The notes beneath the pieces were generated by a model. That model was not told the origin of the DNA. It saw only the letters and a program-made list of their open reading frames with translations, and searched no databases. From Spirochaetaceae bacterium (GTDB lineage: Bacteria; Spirochaetota; Leptospiria; Leptospirales; Leptonemataceae), in assembly GCA_002730875.1 (NCBI GenBank), contig PCBI01000005.1:620001-684000 (forward strand): DNA of 64,000 bases, in the 5' to 3' direction. Positions 36,200 to 45,431 of this stretch are shown piece after piece (the first letter of the stretch is position 1; each line of letters begins with the position of its first letter). A program made the translations under genes and the position numbers.

Positions 36200-38518
36200 A
36201 TGAACACCGAACAGCTTATTGAATTCATTCAAAACGACCCGCAATTTGAAGGCAGAATCCTTTCGATTAAGAAGCGAGAGGGAAGTCCGGCTCAGTTCGC
36301 GGACTTTCCTCCGGCGCTGGACAAAGAACTGGTCCGAGGAGTGCAGTCCCTCGGAATTGAGAATCTTTATACGCACCAGGCCCGAGCCATCGAGGCGGCT
36401 CTGGATGGCGATAACACCGTGGTGGTCACTCCCACGGCTTCCGGTAAGTCTCTAACCTACATCCTACCAGTGCTGCAACGAAAAAGGAAGAATCCACTAT
36501 CGCGAAGCCTCTTCTTATTCCCCACCAAAGCACTGAGTCAGGATCAAATGAACTCGGTGCAATCGCTTTCGGACGGTCTCAATGCCGGAATGAAGATCTT
36601 CACTTTTGACGGCGACACGCCCGCCACGGTTCGCACCCGAGTCCGCGAAGCGGGGGACATTGTTGTGACGAACCCGGATATGCTTCACTCGGGCATCATG
36701 CCGCATCATACATCCTGGATAAAGCTGTTCGAAAACCTGGACTTCATCGTAATCGATGAATTGCATACCTACCGGGGAGTATTCGGCTCGCACCTGGCCA
36801 ATGTACTGCGGCGCCTGTTCAGGATATGCGCATTCTACGGCTCATCTCCGCAAATTCTATGCGCTTCGGCTACCATTGGAAATCCCAGGCAACTGGCCGA
36901 GAAGCTCAGCGGAAGGCCGTTTACTCTGATAGATGAATCGGGCTCGCCTACCGGGGATAAATACTTTGCCTTTTACAATCCGCCGTTGGTGCAGAAAGAG
37001 CTGGGTGTTCGCGCTTCCTCGCTAAAAGAAGCGGCCCGTCTGGGCGCGGCCCTCCTTTCGAATGGAATTCGCACCATCTTCTTCTGCCGTTCCCGAGTTC
37101 GAGTAGAGCTACTCAGCACTTACTTACGGGAGCGTTGTCCTCAGTACAGGGATCAGATCAAATCCTATCGCGGCGGCTATTTGCCCAATGAACGACGCCA
37201 GATTGAAAAGGATCTACGGGAAGGAAATCTGCTGGCAGTGGTAAGCACAAATGCACTGGAGCTCGGCATTGATATCGGGAGCCTGGAAGCCAGCGTCAGT
37301 CTGGGTTATCCTGGTTCCATTGCCTCGTTGCTGCAACAAAGTGGCCGGGCAGGGCGAAAGCAACAAACGGCGCTAAGCTTCTTCATCGCAACTTCGGATG
37401 GTACCGATCAATTCCTGGTTCAGCATCCCGAGTATTTGCTCGAGCGAAATCCAGAGACTGCCCAGATCAATCAGGACAATCTGGTGATTCTGGCGGACCA
37501 TATAAAGTGTGCCGCCTTCGAATTGCCATTCAAAGCCGACGAAAACTTTGGCGATTTCCCGGCCACCCGAGAAATCCTGGAGCATCTTGTGCATTCGCAA
37601 GTCCTTCATCTGAACCGGGATAAGTACCACTGGGAAAGCGATACCTATCCGGCTTCAGATGTTAGTTTGCGTTCCGGTCCCAAAGAGAACTTCGTAATTA
37701 TCGATATAAGCGATACAGGCGGAGAAAAGGTGATCGGCGAAGTGGATCATTTTTCGGCGCCGCTTCTGATTCATAAACATGCCATCTATATTCATCAAGG
37801 GCAGCAATACTACGTGGAGGATCTGCTCTGGGATGACCGACAGGCCCGCGTCCGAAAGATCAATGTGGACTATTACACCGATGCCCATGAAAAGGTAGAG
37901 GTTTCTATCCTGGACGATAACGAAGAGTCCAGCCTACCGGGTGTGGGTGTGCGCTCCGGGGAAGTGCTACTGCGGAGAAAGGCAGTGCTCTTTAAGAAGA
38001 TTAAACTGGAGACGCATGAAAATGCGGGATGGGGAGAGATCCATTTGCCGGAACTGGAGATGCATACCCAGGCGGGATGGATTCTTTTTGATCAAGATCT
38101 CCTGGATGAGGTTGCCGAGTCCCTGGTCCAGGGTGCGCTACCATCGGGGTATTCCGGCGCCATGCTCGCGGCCGTGGCGCATAGCTTTGGAATCATTACT
38201 CCTGTGTACATTCTTTGTGATCGTTCTGACATCGCCTTTCGTTCCGATGTGCGCTCCACGGTATTCGAGAAGCCCGCGGTGTATTTCTATGATGGCTTTC
38301 CTGGCGGTATGGAACTGAGCTATGTGGCGCTGGACAATCTGGAAAGCATTGCCACGGGAGCCCTGGAAGTCATCGAAAACTGCGGCTGTCAGGCGGGCTG
38401 TCCATCATGCACCGGGGTCGTGGATACCGAAATACCGGTGAAACAGGCCACAAGCCTACTCCTAAAGAAGCTACTGCAACGCCTGGTTCAACGCTCGGCG
38501 GTCGCAAACGTGGAGTAG
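36200..38518 (+). CDS. mrfA: MrfA-like DEAD/DEAH helicase with C-terminal zinc domain (YprA)
   Basis: A 772-aa SF2 helicase: Walker A TPTASGKS, motif II VIDELHTY (DELH), motif III SATIGNP, and motif VI QQSGRAGR. The C-terminal DUF1998-type region carries CGCQAGCPSC, the four-Cys cluster known as essential in B. subtilis MrfA. MrfAB forms a nucleotide-excision-like pathway for interstrand or mono-adduct damage. ATG at 36200. The reading frame ends VANVE inside the first unit of an 18-bp tandem repeat, which stays open past the stop (see repeat at 38506). Confidence 0.9.
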   Translation: MNTEQLIEFIQNDPQFEGRILSIKKREGSPAQFADFPPALDKELVRGVQSLGIENLYTHQARAIEAALDGDNTVVVTPTASGKSLTYILPVLQRKRKNPLSRSLFLFPTKALSQDQMNSVQSLSDGLNAGMKIFTFDGDTPATVRTRVREAGDIVVTNPDMLHSGIMPHHTSWIKLFENLDFIVIDELHTYRGVFGSHLANVLRRLFRICAFYGSSPQILCASATIGNPRQLAEKLSGRPFTLIDESGSPTGDKYFAFYNPPLVQKELGVRASSLKEAARLGAALLSNGIRTIFFCRSRVRVELLSTYLRERCPQYRDQIKSYRGGYLPNERRQIEKDLREGNLLAVVSTNALELGIDIGSLEASVSLGYPGSIASLLQQSGRAGRKQQTALSFFIATSDGTDQFLVQHPEYLLERNPETAQINQDNLVILADHIKCAAFELPFKADENFGDFPATREILEHLVHSQVLHLNRDKYHWESDTYPASDVSLRSGPKENFVIIDISDTGGEKVIGEVDHFSAPLLIHKHAIYIHQGQQYYVEDLLWDDRQARVRKINVDYYTDAHEKVEVSILDDNEESSLPGVGVRSGEVLLRRKAVLFKKIKLETHENAGWGEIHLPELEMHTQAGWILFDQDLLDEVAESLVQGALPSGYSGAMLAAVAHSFGIITPVYILCDRSDIAFRSDVRSTVFEKPAVYFYDGFPGGMELSYVALDNLESIATGALEVIENCGCQAGCPSCTGVVDTEIPVKQATSLLLKKLLQRLVQRSAVANVE

Positions 38519-38577
38519 AACCCATACGTGGAGCGGGACGCAAACGTGGACTGGAACGTAGACGTTGAGGAGGACGT
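38506..38577 (+). repeat. 18-bp degenerate tandem repeat, four units, spanning the mrfA stop
   Basis: Four 18-bp units start at 38506, 38524, 38542 and 38560, each close to AAACGTGGAnnnGnACGn. Unit 1 contains the mrfA TAG stop. Read through in the mrfA frame, the units would encode hexapeptides like ANVExN, PYVERD, ANVDWN and VDVEED. The number of units is low and they have diverged, so this is an old or slowly expanding repeat. Confidence 0.75.
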
Positions 38578-38702
38578 AAATAACGGCAACGCCGGGTATC
38601 TAAACCACGCCTGAGGCGCAGGCCGTCCAATGGCTTTCCGCTGTTTTTGCTCCGGCAGTTGGTCGCGAATTAGCTATCAATGGCGGAGATACTCGCTGAT
38701 GA

Positions 38703-40601
38703 TCAGGCCTGGCTCTCTGCAATAAGCCGCATATGAATCAAGTCGATGTCTGGCGGATCCACACCCGAGATTCTGGAGGCGGCATCCAGATCATGCGGCC
38801 GGATCTTTTTTAGCTTCTCCAGAGCCTCTTTTTTCAGATTGGGAACGGAGTCATAATCGAAATCCTGCGGGATAAGAATGGCCCGCGCCTTTTCTCGGCG
38901 CTGAATGGTCTCCTGCTCTCGCTTGATATAACCTTCGTATTTGATCTCCATCTCCAGGATCTCTAGATGATCCGCATCCAGATCCTCGAGTCCCGGAATC
39001 ATCCCTATACAATCTGTAACCTTCACTTCCGGTCTTCTAAGGAATGCTCCCACGCTTTTGCCAAAACCGGCGCGGGGCATCTGGATGCTTCGTCTTTCCA
39101 GGGCCGCGTCAAGCGCTGGGCCGGGTTTGAGGCCGGTAGTTTCTATCTTTTCTTTGAGCGAGGCAATCCTTGCGTAGCGGTCGTTCATCGCTTCAAATTG
39201 CGATTCCTCTATGACTCCGAGTTGGCGGCCATACTTCATCAATCGTTGGTCCGCATTGTCCTGCCGCAGAAGCAAGCGGTGTTCGGCACGACTCGTAAAC
39301 ATTCGGTATGGATCATCTACTCCCTTGAGCGTCAAATCGTCGATAAGGACACCTATATAGGCCTCTTCCCGACCCAGAATGAACAGGGGCTCGTCCCGGC
39401 TCTTTCGAACGATATTATAGCCGGCCATCAAACCCTGCGCGGCCGCTTCTTCGTAACCTGTAGTACCGTTGATCTGTCCGGCAAGATACAGGGATTTAAT
39501 TTTTCTGGTCTGGAGATCCGGGCCCAACTCCCGGGGATCCACGTAGTCGTATTCCACGGCATAGCCAGGGCGAATGATCTCTGCCTCTTCCAGTCCCTGG
39601 CACGACCGCACAATCTGCCATTGCACATCCTCGGGCAGCGAAGTGGATATGCCATTCAGATAGAGTTCGCCGGTATGGATACCTTCCGGCTCGATGAAGA
39701 TATGATGTCGCTCCCGTTCCGCGAATCTTACAACCTTGTCTTCAATCGAGGGACAATATCGGGGCCCGGTGGATTGAATCTGGCCCGAGTACATCGGCGA
39801 TCGGGCAAGATTGTTATGAATGATTTGATGTACCCGTTCGTTTGTGTAGGTAATGTAGCAATCGATCTGAGGCATGGGCAGCGTTTGACTGCTGTAAGAA
39901 AAGGGCGTGGGTTTCTCATCCGGCGGTTGCACTTCCAGCCGGTCAAAGTTGACCGTGTTCTTAAGAATCCTGGGAGGCGTGCCCGTCTTGAGCCGACCCA
40001 TCTGAAAATCAAAGGTATGCAGGCACTCCGAAAGTCCCATGGCAGATTGCTCGGCTATACGACCGGAACGCGCCTGGTATTCGCCAATGTGAATCTTGCC
40101 GCCCAGGAATGTGCCGGTAGTAAGCACAATGTCGCTGGCATAAAGCTCGAGGCCTCGGCCGGTAACGACCCCAATGATCCGATCCCCGTCAAGGATCAGG
40201 GACTCGCAGGTATCCTGGCGAAAGGTAAGGCCGGGGATTTCTTCCAGAGTCCACTTCACCAGATTCTGATAGGCTTTCTTCTCCGCCTGCGCTCTCGGAG
40301 CCCACACTGCCGGGCCCCGGGAACGGTTTAGCATCTTGAAATGGATCCCGGTCTTATCAATGATCTTGCCCATCAATCCGCCCAAGGCATCGATCTCCCG
40401 TACCATGTGACCTTTTGCAATCCCACCAATGGCCGGGTTGCATGACATCTGACCAATTGTGTCCAGATTCATGGTCAGAAGCAGGGTCTTCAGTCCTCCC
40501 CGGGCCGTAATGGCCGCCGCTTCCGTGCCAGCATGTCCGGCTCCCACGACGATAACGTCATATTTATTTGGGATGGCCTCTTTGTTTTCTGGTGCTGGCA
40601 T
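38703..40601 (-). CDS. mnmG: tRNA uridine-34 carboxymethylaminomethyl enzyme MnmG
   Basis: A 632-aa FAD enzyme (GidA). The N-terminal FAD motif [14 protein letters not shown] is followed by [52 protein letters not shown] and [20 protein letters not shown], all family hallmarks. With MnmE it makes the cmnm5 modification at the wobble uridine. The gidA gene often sits next to rsmG and parA near oriC; here it is separated from both RsmG homologues. A divergent promoter region lies upstream. Confidence 0.97.
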   Translation of the reverse strand: MPAPENKEAIPNKYDVIVVGAGHAGTEAAAITARGGLKTLLLTMNLDTIGQMSCNPAIGGIAKGHMVREIDALGGLMGKIIDKTGIHFKMLNRSRGPAVWAPRAQAEKKAYQNLVKWTLEEIPGLTFRQDTCESLILDGDRIIGVVTGRGLELYASDIVLTTGTFLGGKIHIGEYQARSGRIAEQSAMGLSECLHTFDFQMGRLKTGTPPRILKNTVNFDRLEVQPPDEKPTPFSYSSQTLPMPQIDCYITYTNERVHQIIHNNLARSPMYSGQIQSTGPRYCPSIEDKVVRFAERERHHIFIEPEGIHTGELYLNGISTSLPEDVQWQIVRSCQGLEEAEIIRPGYAVEYDYVDPRELGPDLQTRKIKSLYLAGQINGTTGYEEAAAQGLMAGYNIVRKSRDEPLFILGREEAYIGVLIDDLTLKGVDDPYRMFTSRAEHRLLLRQDNADQRLMKYGRQLGVIEESQFEAMNDRYARIASLKEKIETTGLKPGPALDAALERRSIQMPRAGFGKSVGAFLRRPEVKVTDCIGMIPGLEDLDADHLEILEMEIKYEGYIKREQETIQRREKARAILIPQDFDYDSVPNLKKEALEKLKKIRPHDLDAASRISGVDPPDIDLIHMRLIAESQA

Positions 40602-40898
40602 ATCTGGGCTCTAGTGATTTCCTTCGAGATCCGACAGGCGTATTGGCGCGGTCTCGGTATGTCTGACGCCACTCCCGGGCGCCTGACATAGATTAATCAG
40701 TTATCCAGATTCTGAACACCTTTGTTGCAAACAAGCACGTCTCGGAAAGTCGGATAGCGAAGTCAAATCGGCTCGGCGTCGGAAAATACAACGCCGCCGC
40801 CTCAGGCGACATAACAGAGATTGACAGTTCCGCGGCTATGGCTTTATTCATTACCCGATGGGCTCCCATGGGCTACAATTGCTCATCCTCGAAGACCT
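40602..40898. other. Divergent intergenic region between mnmG and the ATP-grasp fusion
   Basis: A 297-bp divergent spacer. It holds a strong-looking promoter for the plus-strand gene (40821-40848) and one DnaA-box-like 9-mer, TTATCCAGA at 40701-40709 (one mismatch from TTATCCACA). A single box is not evidence for an origin. Nothing else is recognised. Confidence 0.5.
40821..40848 (+). promoter_or_regulatory. Sigma-70-type promoter for the ATP-grasp/FMN fusion gene
   Basis: A perfect -35 TTGACA (40821-40826) is followed by a 16-bp spacer and TTTATT (4 of 6 to the -10 consensus). Transcription would start near 40855, about 45 bp before the ATG. An apparent open frame starting at this TTG is therefore an artefact of the -35 element. 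Confidence 0.45.
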
Positions 40899-43211
40899 AT
40901 GGCCGAAATACTGAATAGCATGAATCGAAACTTGATAATAATTGGCGGTGGACCTTTGCAGCTGCCGCTGATCCAGACCGCCCTTGATATGAACATTAAC
41001 CCCGTGGTCTTCGATATGGATGCCGAAGCGCCGGGAAGAGTTATTGCCCATCGATTCGTTCAGATGAGTACCCGGGATATTGACGGATGCGTGCGGGAGG
41101 CCAAGAAGCTCTCACAGGAAATGTCCATCCACGGCGCAATCACGGCCGGCACCGATGCTTCCCGGGCTGTATCCGCCATTGCGGCCGCCCTCGATTTGCC
41201 CGGCATACGTTATAGCGACGCGGAAGCTGCGTCCAACAAGGTTTTGATGCGCAAAAGGCTGCGAAAAGCAGGGGTTCCGGTGCCGGACTTTTTTCCAGTA
41301 TGGAATCTCAAGGAAGCCCGCGATGGACTGGATGAGCTGGGCTGCCCTGCGGTACTGAAGCCCGCCGAGAACATGGGCGCCCGCGGAGTGATCAAAATCA
41401 GAGACCGTTCCGAATTGGTCGCCGCATACAGACATGCAAAGAAGCATTCTACCACCGGAGAAATGATTCTGGAGCAGTACATGGAAGGTCCGGAGCTTTC
41501 CGTAGACGCGCTTACCTTTAATGGAGAATTTTGGATCACGGGCGTTGCCGATCGAATCATAGACAAAGAACCGTTCTTCATCGAACGAGGCCATAACATG
41601 CCTTCTGCAATGGATGCCTCGATACTGCAGGAAGTAGAACGGGTGATGATTGCCGGAATGAAAGCCCTTGGAATTCACACCGGCGCGGGAAAGGGCGATA
41701 TCAAAGTCACGCCCCAGGGTGTTAAAATCGGGGAACTGGCAGCCCGTCTGTCCGGAGGTTGGATGTCTTCGCATACCTACCCGATTCATAGCGGCGTACA
41801 GCTCTACCGAGCCGCCATCGAAATCGCCACCGGGCAGCGACCGACGAATCTCAAGCCTAACCGAAATCGCATAGTCATTGAAAGGGGGCTTTTCTCGCCC
41901 CCGGGTCGTATCATATCTCTGAGCGGCGATCAGGCTATGCGCCAGGTGCCGGGCGTTGAGGAAGTTATCCTCACAAAGAAACCCGGACAGATTATGCAGG
42001 AATTGACAAGTAACATCGACAAAGTGGGTCATGTAATCTGCTCCGGGGAAACCCTGGCCGATGCTGAGTTCGTGGCGGCGCAGGCGATGAGGCTGTTTGA
42101 GTTGGAAGTGGACGAAACCGCCGGTGTAGACTGGGCCGTGGTAGAGGAGAGGGCCCGGGAAAGACTTTCCGACCAGGTGTGCTGGGTCTGCAAAGTATGC
42201 GACGGCCAGAATTGTGCCAGCGGCATTCCCGGCATGGGAGGTATTGGATCCCAGAAGAGTTTCCAGGACAACTCCGTTGCGCTGGCCGAATGGCGAATCG
42301 TCCCCAATTACGTTCGCCAGCCGGTGCAGGTGGACACGGGGATTGAGTTGTTCGGCCGGCATTTGGAGCATCCAATTCTTGGCGCGCCCATGACAGGAGC
42401 GGGGACGAATCTCAAAGAAGCGATGAGCGAGTTTGACCTCGCCCTGGGGATGCTCCGATCCTACAGAGAAGCCGGCAGCGTTGCCTTTCTCGGGGATGGG
42501 GCTTCGCTCAATAAGTTCCCCATAATCATGGAGGCCCTGGAAAACGAAGAGGGCTTTGGAGTCTTGATATGCAAGCCCAGAGCGGATACGAATGAAATCA
42601 TTCGTCGCATTCGGCGAGCCAGCGAAATAGGTGTGCTGGCCGTGGGCATGGACATCGACGCGCTGGCCTTTAAGACGCTTCACCTGCGGGGCCAGCGAGG
42701 GCTCGCTCGGCCGGCTGAAGACATTGCCCGCATTCGGGAAGCCAGTCAACTCCCTTTCATTTTGAAAGGGATTCTGAATCCGGACGACGCGAAAGCGGCG
42801 GCCCGCGCCGGCGTAGACTACATTGTTGTTTCGAACCACGGCGGACGCGTATTGGAGGAGGCCCCCGGATCGGCCAGGGTGCTGACGGAAGTCAAAAAGG
42901 CCTGGCTGGACGCCGGAGGTAAGCCGGACGGAGTGCTGGTGGATGGTGGTGTGCGATCTGGATCAGACACTTTCAAGTACCTGAATCTGGGCGCTTCCGC
43001 CGTCCTCGTCGGTCGGCCGTCGGTGATTGCCCTGGCCGGTGGCGGTCAAGCCGCGCTGCGCTATTTGATCCACGCCTATAGCCGTGAATTGCGGGACACC
43101 ATGGACCTTTGCGGAACCGAGACCGTAGCCTCCATAGCTCGCTCCCGGGTACTTCAGCTGGCTGTTAACGGGGATTCTACCGACGGAGCAGGACTGTCCA
43201 AAAAATCGTGA
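40899..43211 (+). CDS. ATP-grasp ligase fused to a four-Cys FMN alpha-hydroxy-acid oxidase
   Basis: A 770-aa fusion. Residues about 1-410 are an ATP-grasp enzyme of the carboxylate-amine ligase type: IIIGGGPLQLPLI, the hinge CPAVLKPAENMGARGV, ILEQYMEGPELSVDAL, and the metal site GDIKVTPQGVKIGELAARLSGG. Residues 428-439 read CWVCKVCDGQNC, followed by SGIPGMGGIG as in clostridial-type FMN oxidases. Residues about 470-770 are the FMN barrel: HPILGAPMTGAG, LKGILNPDDA (Lys), VSNHGGR (catalytic His and Arg) and DGGVRSGSDTFKYLNLGA. I know no characterised enzyme with this layout. The ATG at 40899 (GAAG upstream) is preferred; 40920 is possible. Its 3' end overlaps lipB. Confidence 0.86.
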   Translation: MAEILNSMNRNLIIIGGGPLQLPLIQTALDMNINPVVFDMDAEAPGRVIAHRFVQMSTRDIDGCVREAKKLSQEMSIHGAITAGTDASRAVSAIAAALDLPGIRYSDAEAASNKVLMRKRLRKAGVPVPDFFPVWNLKEARDGLDELGCPAVLKPAENMGARGVIKIRDRSELVAAYRHAKKHSTTGEMILEQYMEGPELSVDALTFNGEFWITGVADRIIDKEPFFIERGHNMPSAMDASILQEVERVMIAGMKALGIHTGAGKGDIKVTPQGVKIGELAARLSGGWMSSHTYPIHSGVQLYRAAIEIATGQRPTNLKPNRNRIVIERGLFSPPGRIISLSGDQAMRQVPGVEEVILTKKPGQIMQELTSNIDKVGHVICSGETLADAEFVAAQAMRLFELEVDETAGVDWAVVEERARERLSDQVCWVCKVCDGQNCASGIPGMGGIGSQKSFQDNSVALAEWRIVPNYVRQPVQVDTGIELFGRHLEHPILGAPMTGAGTNLKEAMSEFDLALGMLRSYREAGSVAFLGDGASLNKFPIIMEALENEEGFGVLICKPRADTNEIIRRIRRASEIGVLAVGMDIDALAFKTLHLRGQRGLARPAEDIARIREASQLPFILKGILNPDDAKAAARAGVDYIVVSNHGGRVLEEAPGSARVLTEVKKAWLDAGGKPDGVLVDGGVRSGSDTFKYLNLGASAVLVGRPSVIALAGGGQAALRYLIHAYSRELRDTMDLCGTETVASIARSRVLQLAVNGDSTDGAGLSKKS

Positions 43212-43891
43212 AAGGCTCGGGCCCATCGCCGGGAAAGACCTTCGAGGCTTACGTCGGCGCCGGTCAGTTGCTTCAGGCTACCCGGCTCGAATTGGTTCAG
43301 ACCGCAGGCCACAATGTTTTGAAACGTGCTTAGATCATTGTTTACATTGATGGCCATGCCGGAGGATGTGAAGAAACCTCGAGCTTCCACACCAATGGCC
43401 GCAATTTTCTTTGCGCCCGAATACAGTCCCGGATAATCCCTTCGCAATTCCAATTCCACCTCGCATTCCTCGCGAACAACCTGCGTCGAGATACGCAGCA
43501 GCGCCTTGAAGAAATCCGAAAGCGAAATGCCTCGGGCCTTCAAATCCACGTGTGGATAGATCACAAGCTGTCCCGGCTCATGAGCCGTAAGATCGCCGCC
43601 CCGCTTTATGGGTACCAATGGAATGCCCGCCTGTTCCAGAGTGGACCCATCCCGGAGAAGGTTGGATTCTTTCCACTGAATACCGCCGGTGATGGTAGGG
43701 GGATGCTGACAGAAAAGTAAAAGCTCTTGCTTTTTTGCGCGAAGTTCCGCCTGGCGACTTTGATACCTCGCATAGGGCAGAGGGTTTTCTTCAATCTCAA
43801 CCGGTATCATCGTTTTTGCAATCGGTAATGCCTGACCCTGAATCCATTGGCATCCCGCAGCCTCATTCAATATTGAAACGGTTCCGGCCAT
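43154..43891 (-). CDS. lipB: Octanoyl-ACP:protein octanoyltransferase LipB
   Basis: A 245-aa enzyme of lipoate synthesis. Family segments are QHPPTITGG, KRGGDLTAHEPGQLVIYP, YSGAKKIAAIGV (catalytic Lys) and the STFQNIVACGL segment with the acyl-Cys. It departs from E. coli LipB in two places: the usual THGLALN is TSSGMAIN, and the GPGQ box is EPGQ. The C-terminal 58 bp overlap the convergent ATP-grasp fusion gene. It lies 7 bp downstream of pcm and is probably co-transcribed with it. Confidence 0.88.
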   Translation of the reverse strand: MAGTVSILNEAAGCQWIQGQALPIAKTMIPVEIEENPLPYARYQSRQAELRAKKQELLLFCQHPPTITGGIQWKESNLLRDGSTLEQAGIPLVPIKRGGDLTAHEPGQLVIYPHVDLKARGISLSDFFKALLRISTQVVREECEVELELRRDYPGLYSGAKKIAAIGVEARGFFTSSGMAINVNNDLSTFQNIVACGLNQFEPGSLKQLTGADVSLEGLSRRWARAFHDFLDSPAPSVESPLTAS

Positions 43892-43898
43892 AAGCCAA

Positions 43899-44522
43899 TC
43901 AGTTTTTGTCGATCATAGGGACGAATCTAACCGCCAGAACCCGCTTTCTGGTTATGCCGGCATCGGAACGGGAAGCAAGGAAAAGGCTTTGAGATTCCGT
44001 TCCTGCCGGCAGAATCATTCTTCCTCCGATCTTTAGCTGAGACTCCAGGTGCTTCGGGTAAACCGAAAAGGCCGCCGCGCCCAGTATGGCGTTGAACTCC
44101 TGTCCGGGACAGCCGGCGCTCCCATCGCCCGTACGTATTTCCACGTTCGTGATTCCGAGGGCGGCCAGATTCTGCCGTGCCAGGTCCGCCAGTTCGGGGA
44201 CCAGTTCAAAGGCGATAACCCGGCTGAAAATCTTTGAAAGAATAGCGCTCTGATAACCGCACCCTGCTCCAAGCTCCAGGGCGATGCTATCTTCGGCGCC
44301 GGCCGGAACGATGCATTGAGTCATGAATCCCACTATGTAGGGCTGGCTTATGGTCTGATTATACCCTATGGGAAGCGGACCGTCTTCGTAGGCGCGCGAC
44401 TGGAGGGCCTCTGGAACAAAGTCAGCCCGGTCGATTTCAGACATTGCCCGGAGAGTACGTTTTTCCGAAATTCCTCGAGCGGCAAGCTGGTTCTTGACCA
44501 TTTCCGTCCAGCGGGGGTTCAT
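43899..44522 (-). CDS. pcm: Protein-L-isoaspartate O-methyltransferase
   Basis: A 207-aa SAM-dependent repair methyltransferase that resets isoaspartyl damage in aged proteins. Seen: NQLAARGISEKRTLRAM, DRADFVPE, AYEDGPLPIGYNQTISQPYIVGFMTQ (substrate loop), the SAM motif ALELGAGCGYQSAILSKIF, and IRTGDGSAGCPGQEFNAI. The SAM loop GAGCGYQ replaces the usual GTGSGYQ. First gene of the pcm-lipB pair. Confidence 0.93.
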   Translation of the reverse strand: MNPRWTEMVKNQLAARGISEKRTLRAMSEIDRADFVPEALQSRAYEDGPLPIGYNQTISQPYIVGFMTQCIVPAGAEDSIALELGAGCGYQSAILSKIFSRVIAFELVPELADLARQNLAALGITNVEIRTGDGSAGCPGQEFNAILGAAAFSVYPKHLESQLKIGGRMILPAGTESQSLFLASRSDAGITRKRVLAVRFVPMIDKN

Positions 44523-44639
44523 ACGCCGAGCATAGCATTCGTCGCAGAGCTTACAAAGAAAAATGGGGCCATTCCGAAAAAGACGCGGCCCGCTTTCTGC
44601 TTGCGCAAGACCCGGCCGGCAGTGGATACTGCGCTACAT

Positions 44640-45431
44640 ATGAAACGCACCCCTGGGAAACGCATACCTGTGAAAAAACATTTCTTTAAGCGACTTCTTG
44701 GTATTCTGATTGTTGCCGTCGTCAGCCTCGGGACCGGCAACTGTTTTCAGATTCTCAATTATCTCCACTTTCACAGCGACGGTAGCCTGGATGTGACCTG
44801 GCGCTTCACGGTGTCCAAATCAATGGCGAAGGCGTCCGAATCCTCCGGCGAGGGACAAAAAGAAGACTTTGAAGCGCAAATGGAAAAGGGCCGTAAGGAA
44901 CTGCAAAGACAGTTGGAGGGTCGAGTGAAGAACCTTGCCGTGGACGTTATCAGCACGGAATTCGATTCGGGTATGATGATCCGATTCAAAGTGCCGGACA
45001 TCAAAAATATGCCGGATCTAACAAGCTCGGTGGGAGACGATGAGCTGCCGGCTTTTCCGGTATACGATCCGAAGACGCATACACTCCGGGTCACATTCGA
45101 AAATGATAAGGACGAAACTGGTCCGGCTAGCGAAAACGCTCTGGCCAATCCAACTGGCGATGACGGGACAGAAACCGAAGGTATGGACCAGGATTCCGGA
45201 GCAGGCAACGAAGAGATGGGCAAAGAACTGGCGCAGATGATTCTTTCCTCGGCCCGATATCAGGTGTTCATCTCCGGTCAGGTCCCCATAAAAGCTACGG
45301 CCAGGGGCAATGAAGAGACGGATGTCGAGATTGTGAATCTGGGCAATAGCTATCTGATTGATTATCCTTTCATGAGTAGCGTTGTTTCGCAGAATCGCGA
45401 CATTGATCTGGTGATCGAGCTAAAGAAATGA
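44640..45431 (+). CDS. Lipoprotein of unknown function
   Basis: About 263 aa. A basic N-terminus and a hydrophobic run (FFKRLLGILIVAVVSLGTGNC) end in a lipobox-like GTGNC; a GTG 30 nt downstream would give a more usual signal length. The mature protein contains a charged helical stretch (about 60-95), a beta-rich middle and an acidic Asp/Glu-rich insert (about 150-190). LDVTWRFTVSKS near the N-terminus resembles the start of LppM-like domains, but I cannot confirm this. The next gene overlaps its stop by 4 nt (ATGA), so the two work from one message. Confidence 0.65.
   Translation: MKRTPGKRIPVKKHFFKRLLGILIVAVVSLGTGNCFQILNYLHFHSDGSLDVTWRFTVSKSMAKASESSGEGQKEDFEAQMEKGRKELQRQLEGRVKNLAVDVISTEFDSGMMIRFKVPDIKNMPDLTSSVGDDELPAFPVYDPKTHTLRVTFENDKDETGPASENALANPTGDDGTETEGMDQDSGAGNEEMGKELAQMILSSARYQVFISGQVPIKATARGNEETDVEIVNLGNSYLIDYPFMSSVVSQNRDIDLVIELKK

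Noticed and set aside
38967..40331. A 454-codon open frame on the plus strand antisense to mnmG
   Set aside because: mnmG is unmistakable on the other strand; the frame has no family motif or start signal.
40701..40709. DnaA-box-like TTATCCAGA upstream of mnmG, considered as part of oriC
   Set aside because: One imperfect 9-mer without clustered boxes or an AT-rich unwinding region does not support an origin here.
41112..42839. A 575-codon open frame on the minus strand inside the ATP-grasp/FMN fusion
   Set aside because: It lies fully antisense to a gene with clear domains, shows no recognisable motif, and is expected by chance from the codon bias of the opposite strand.
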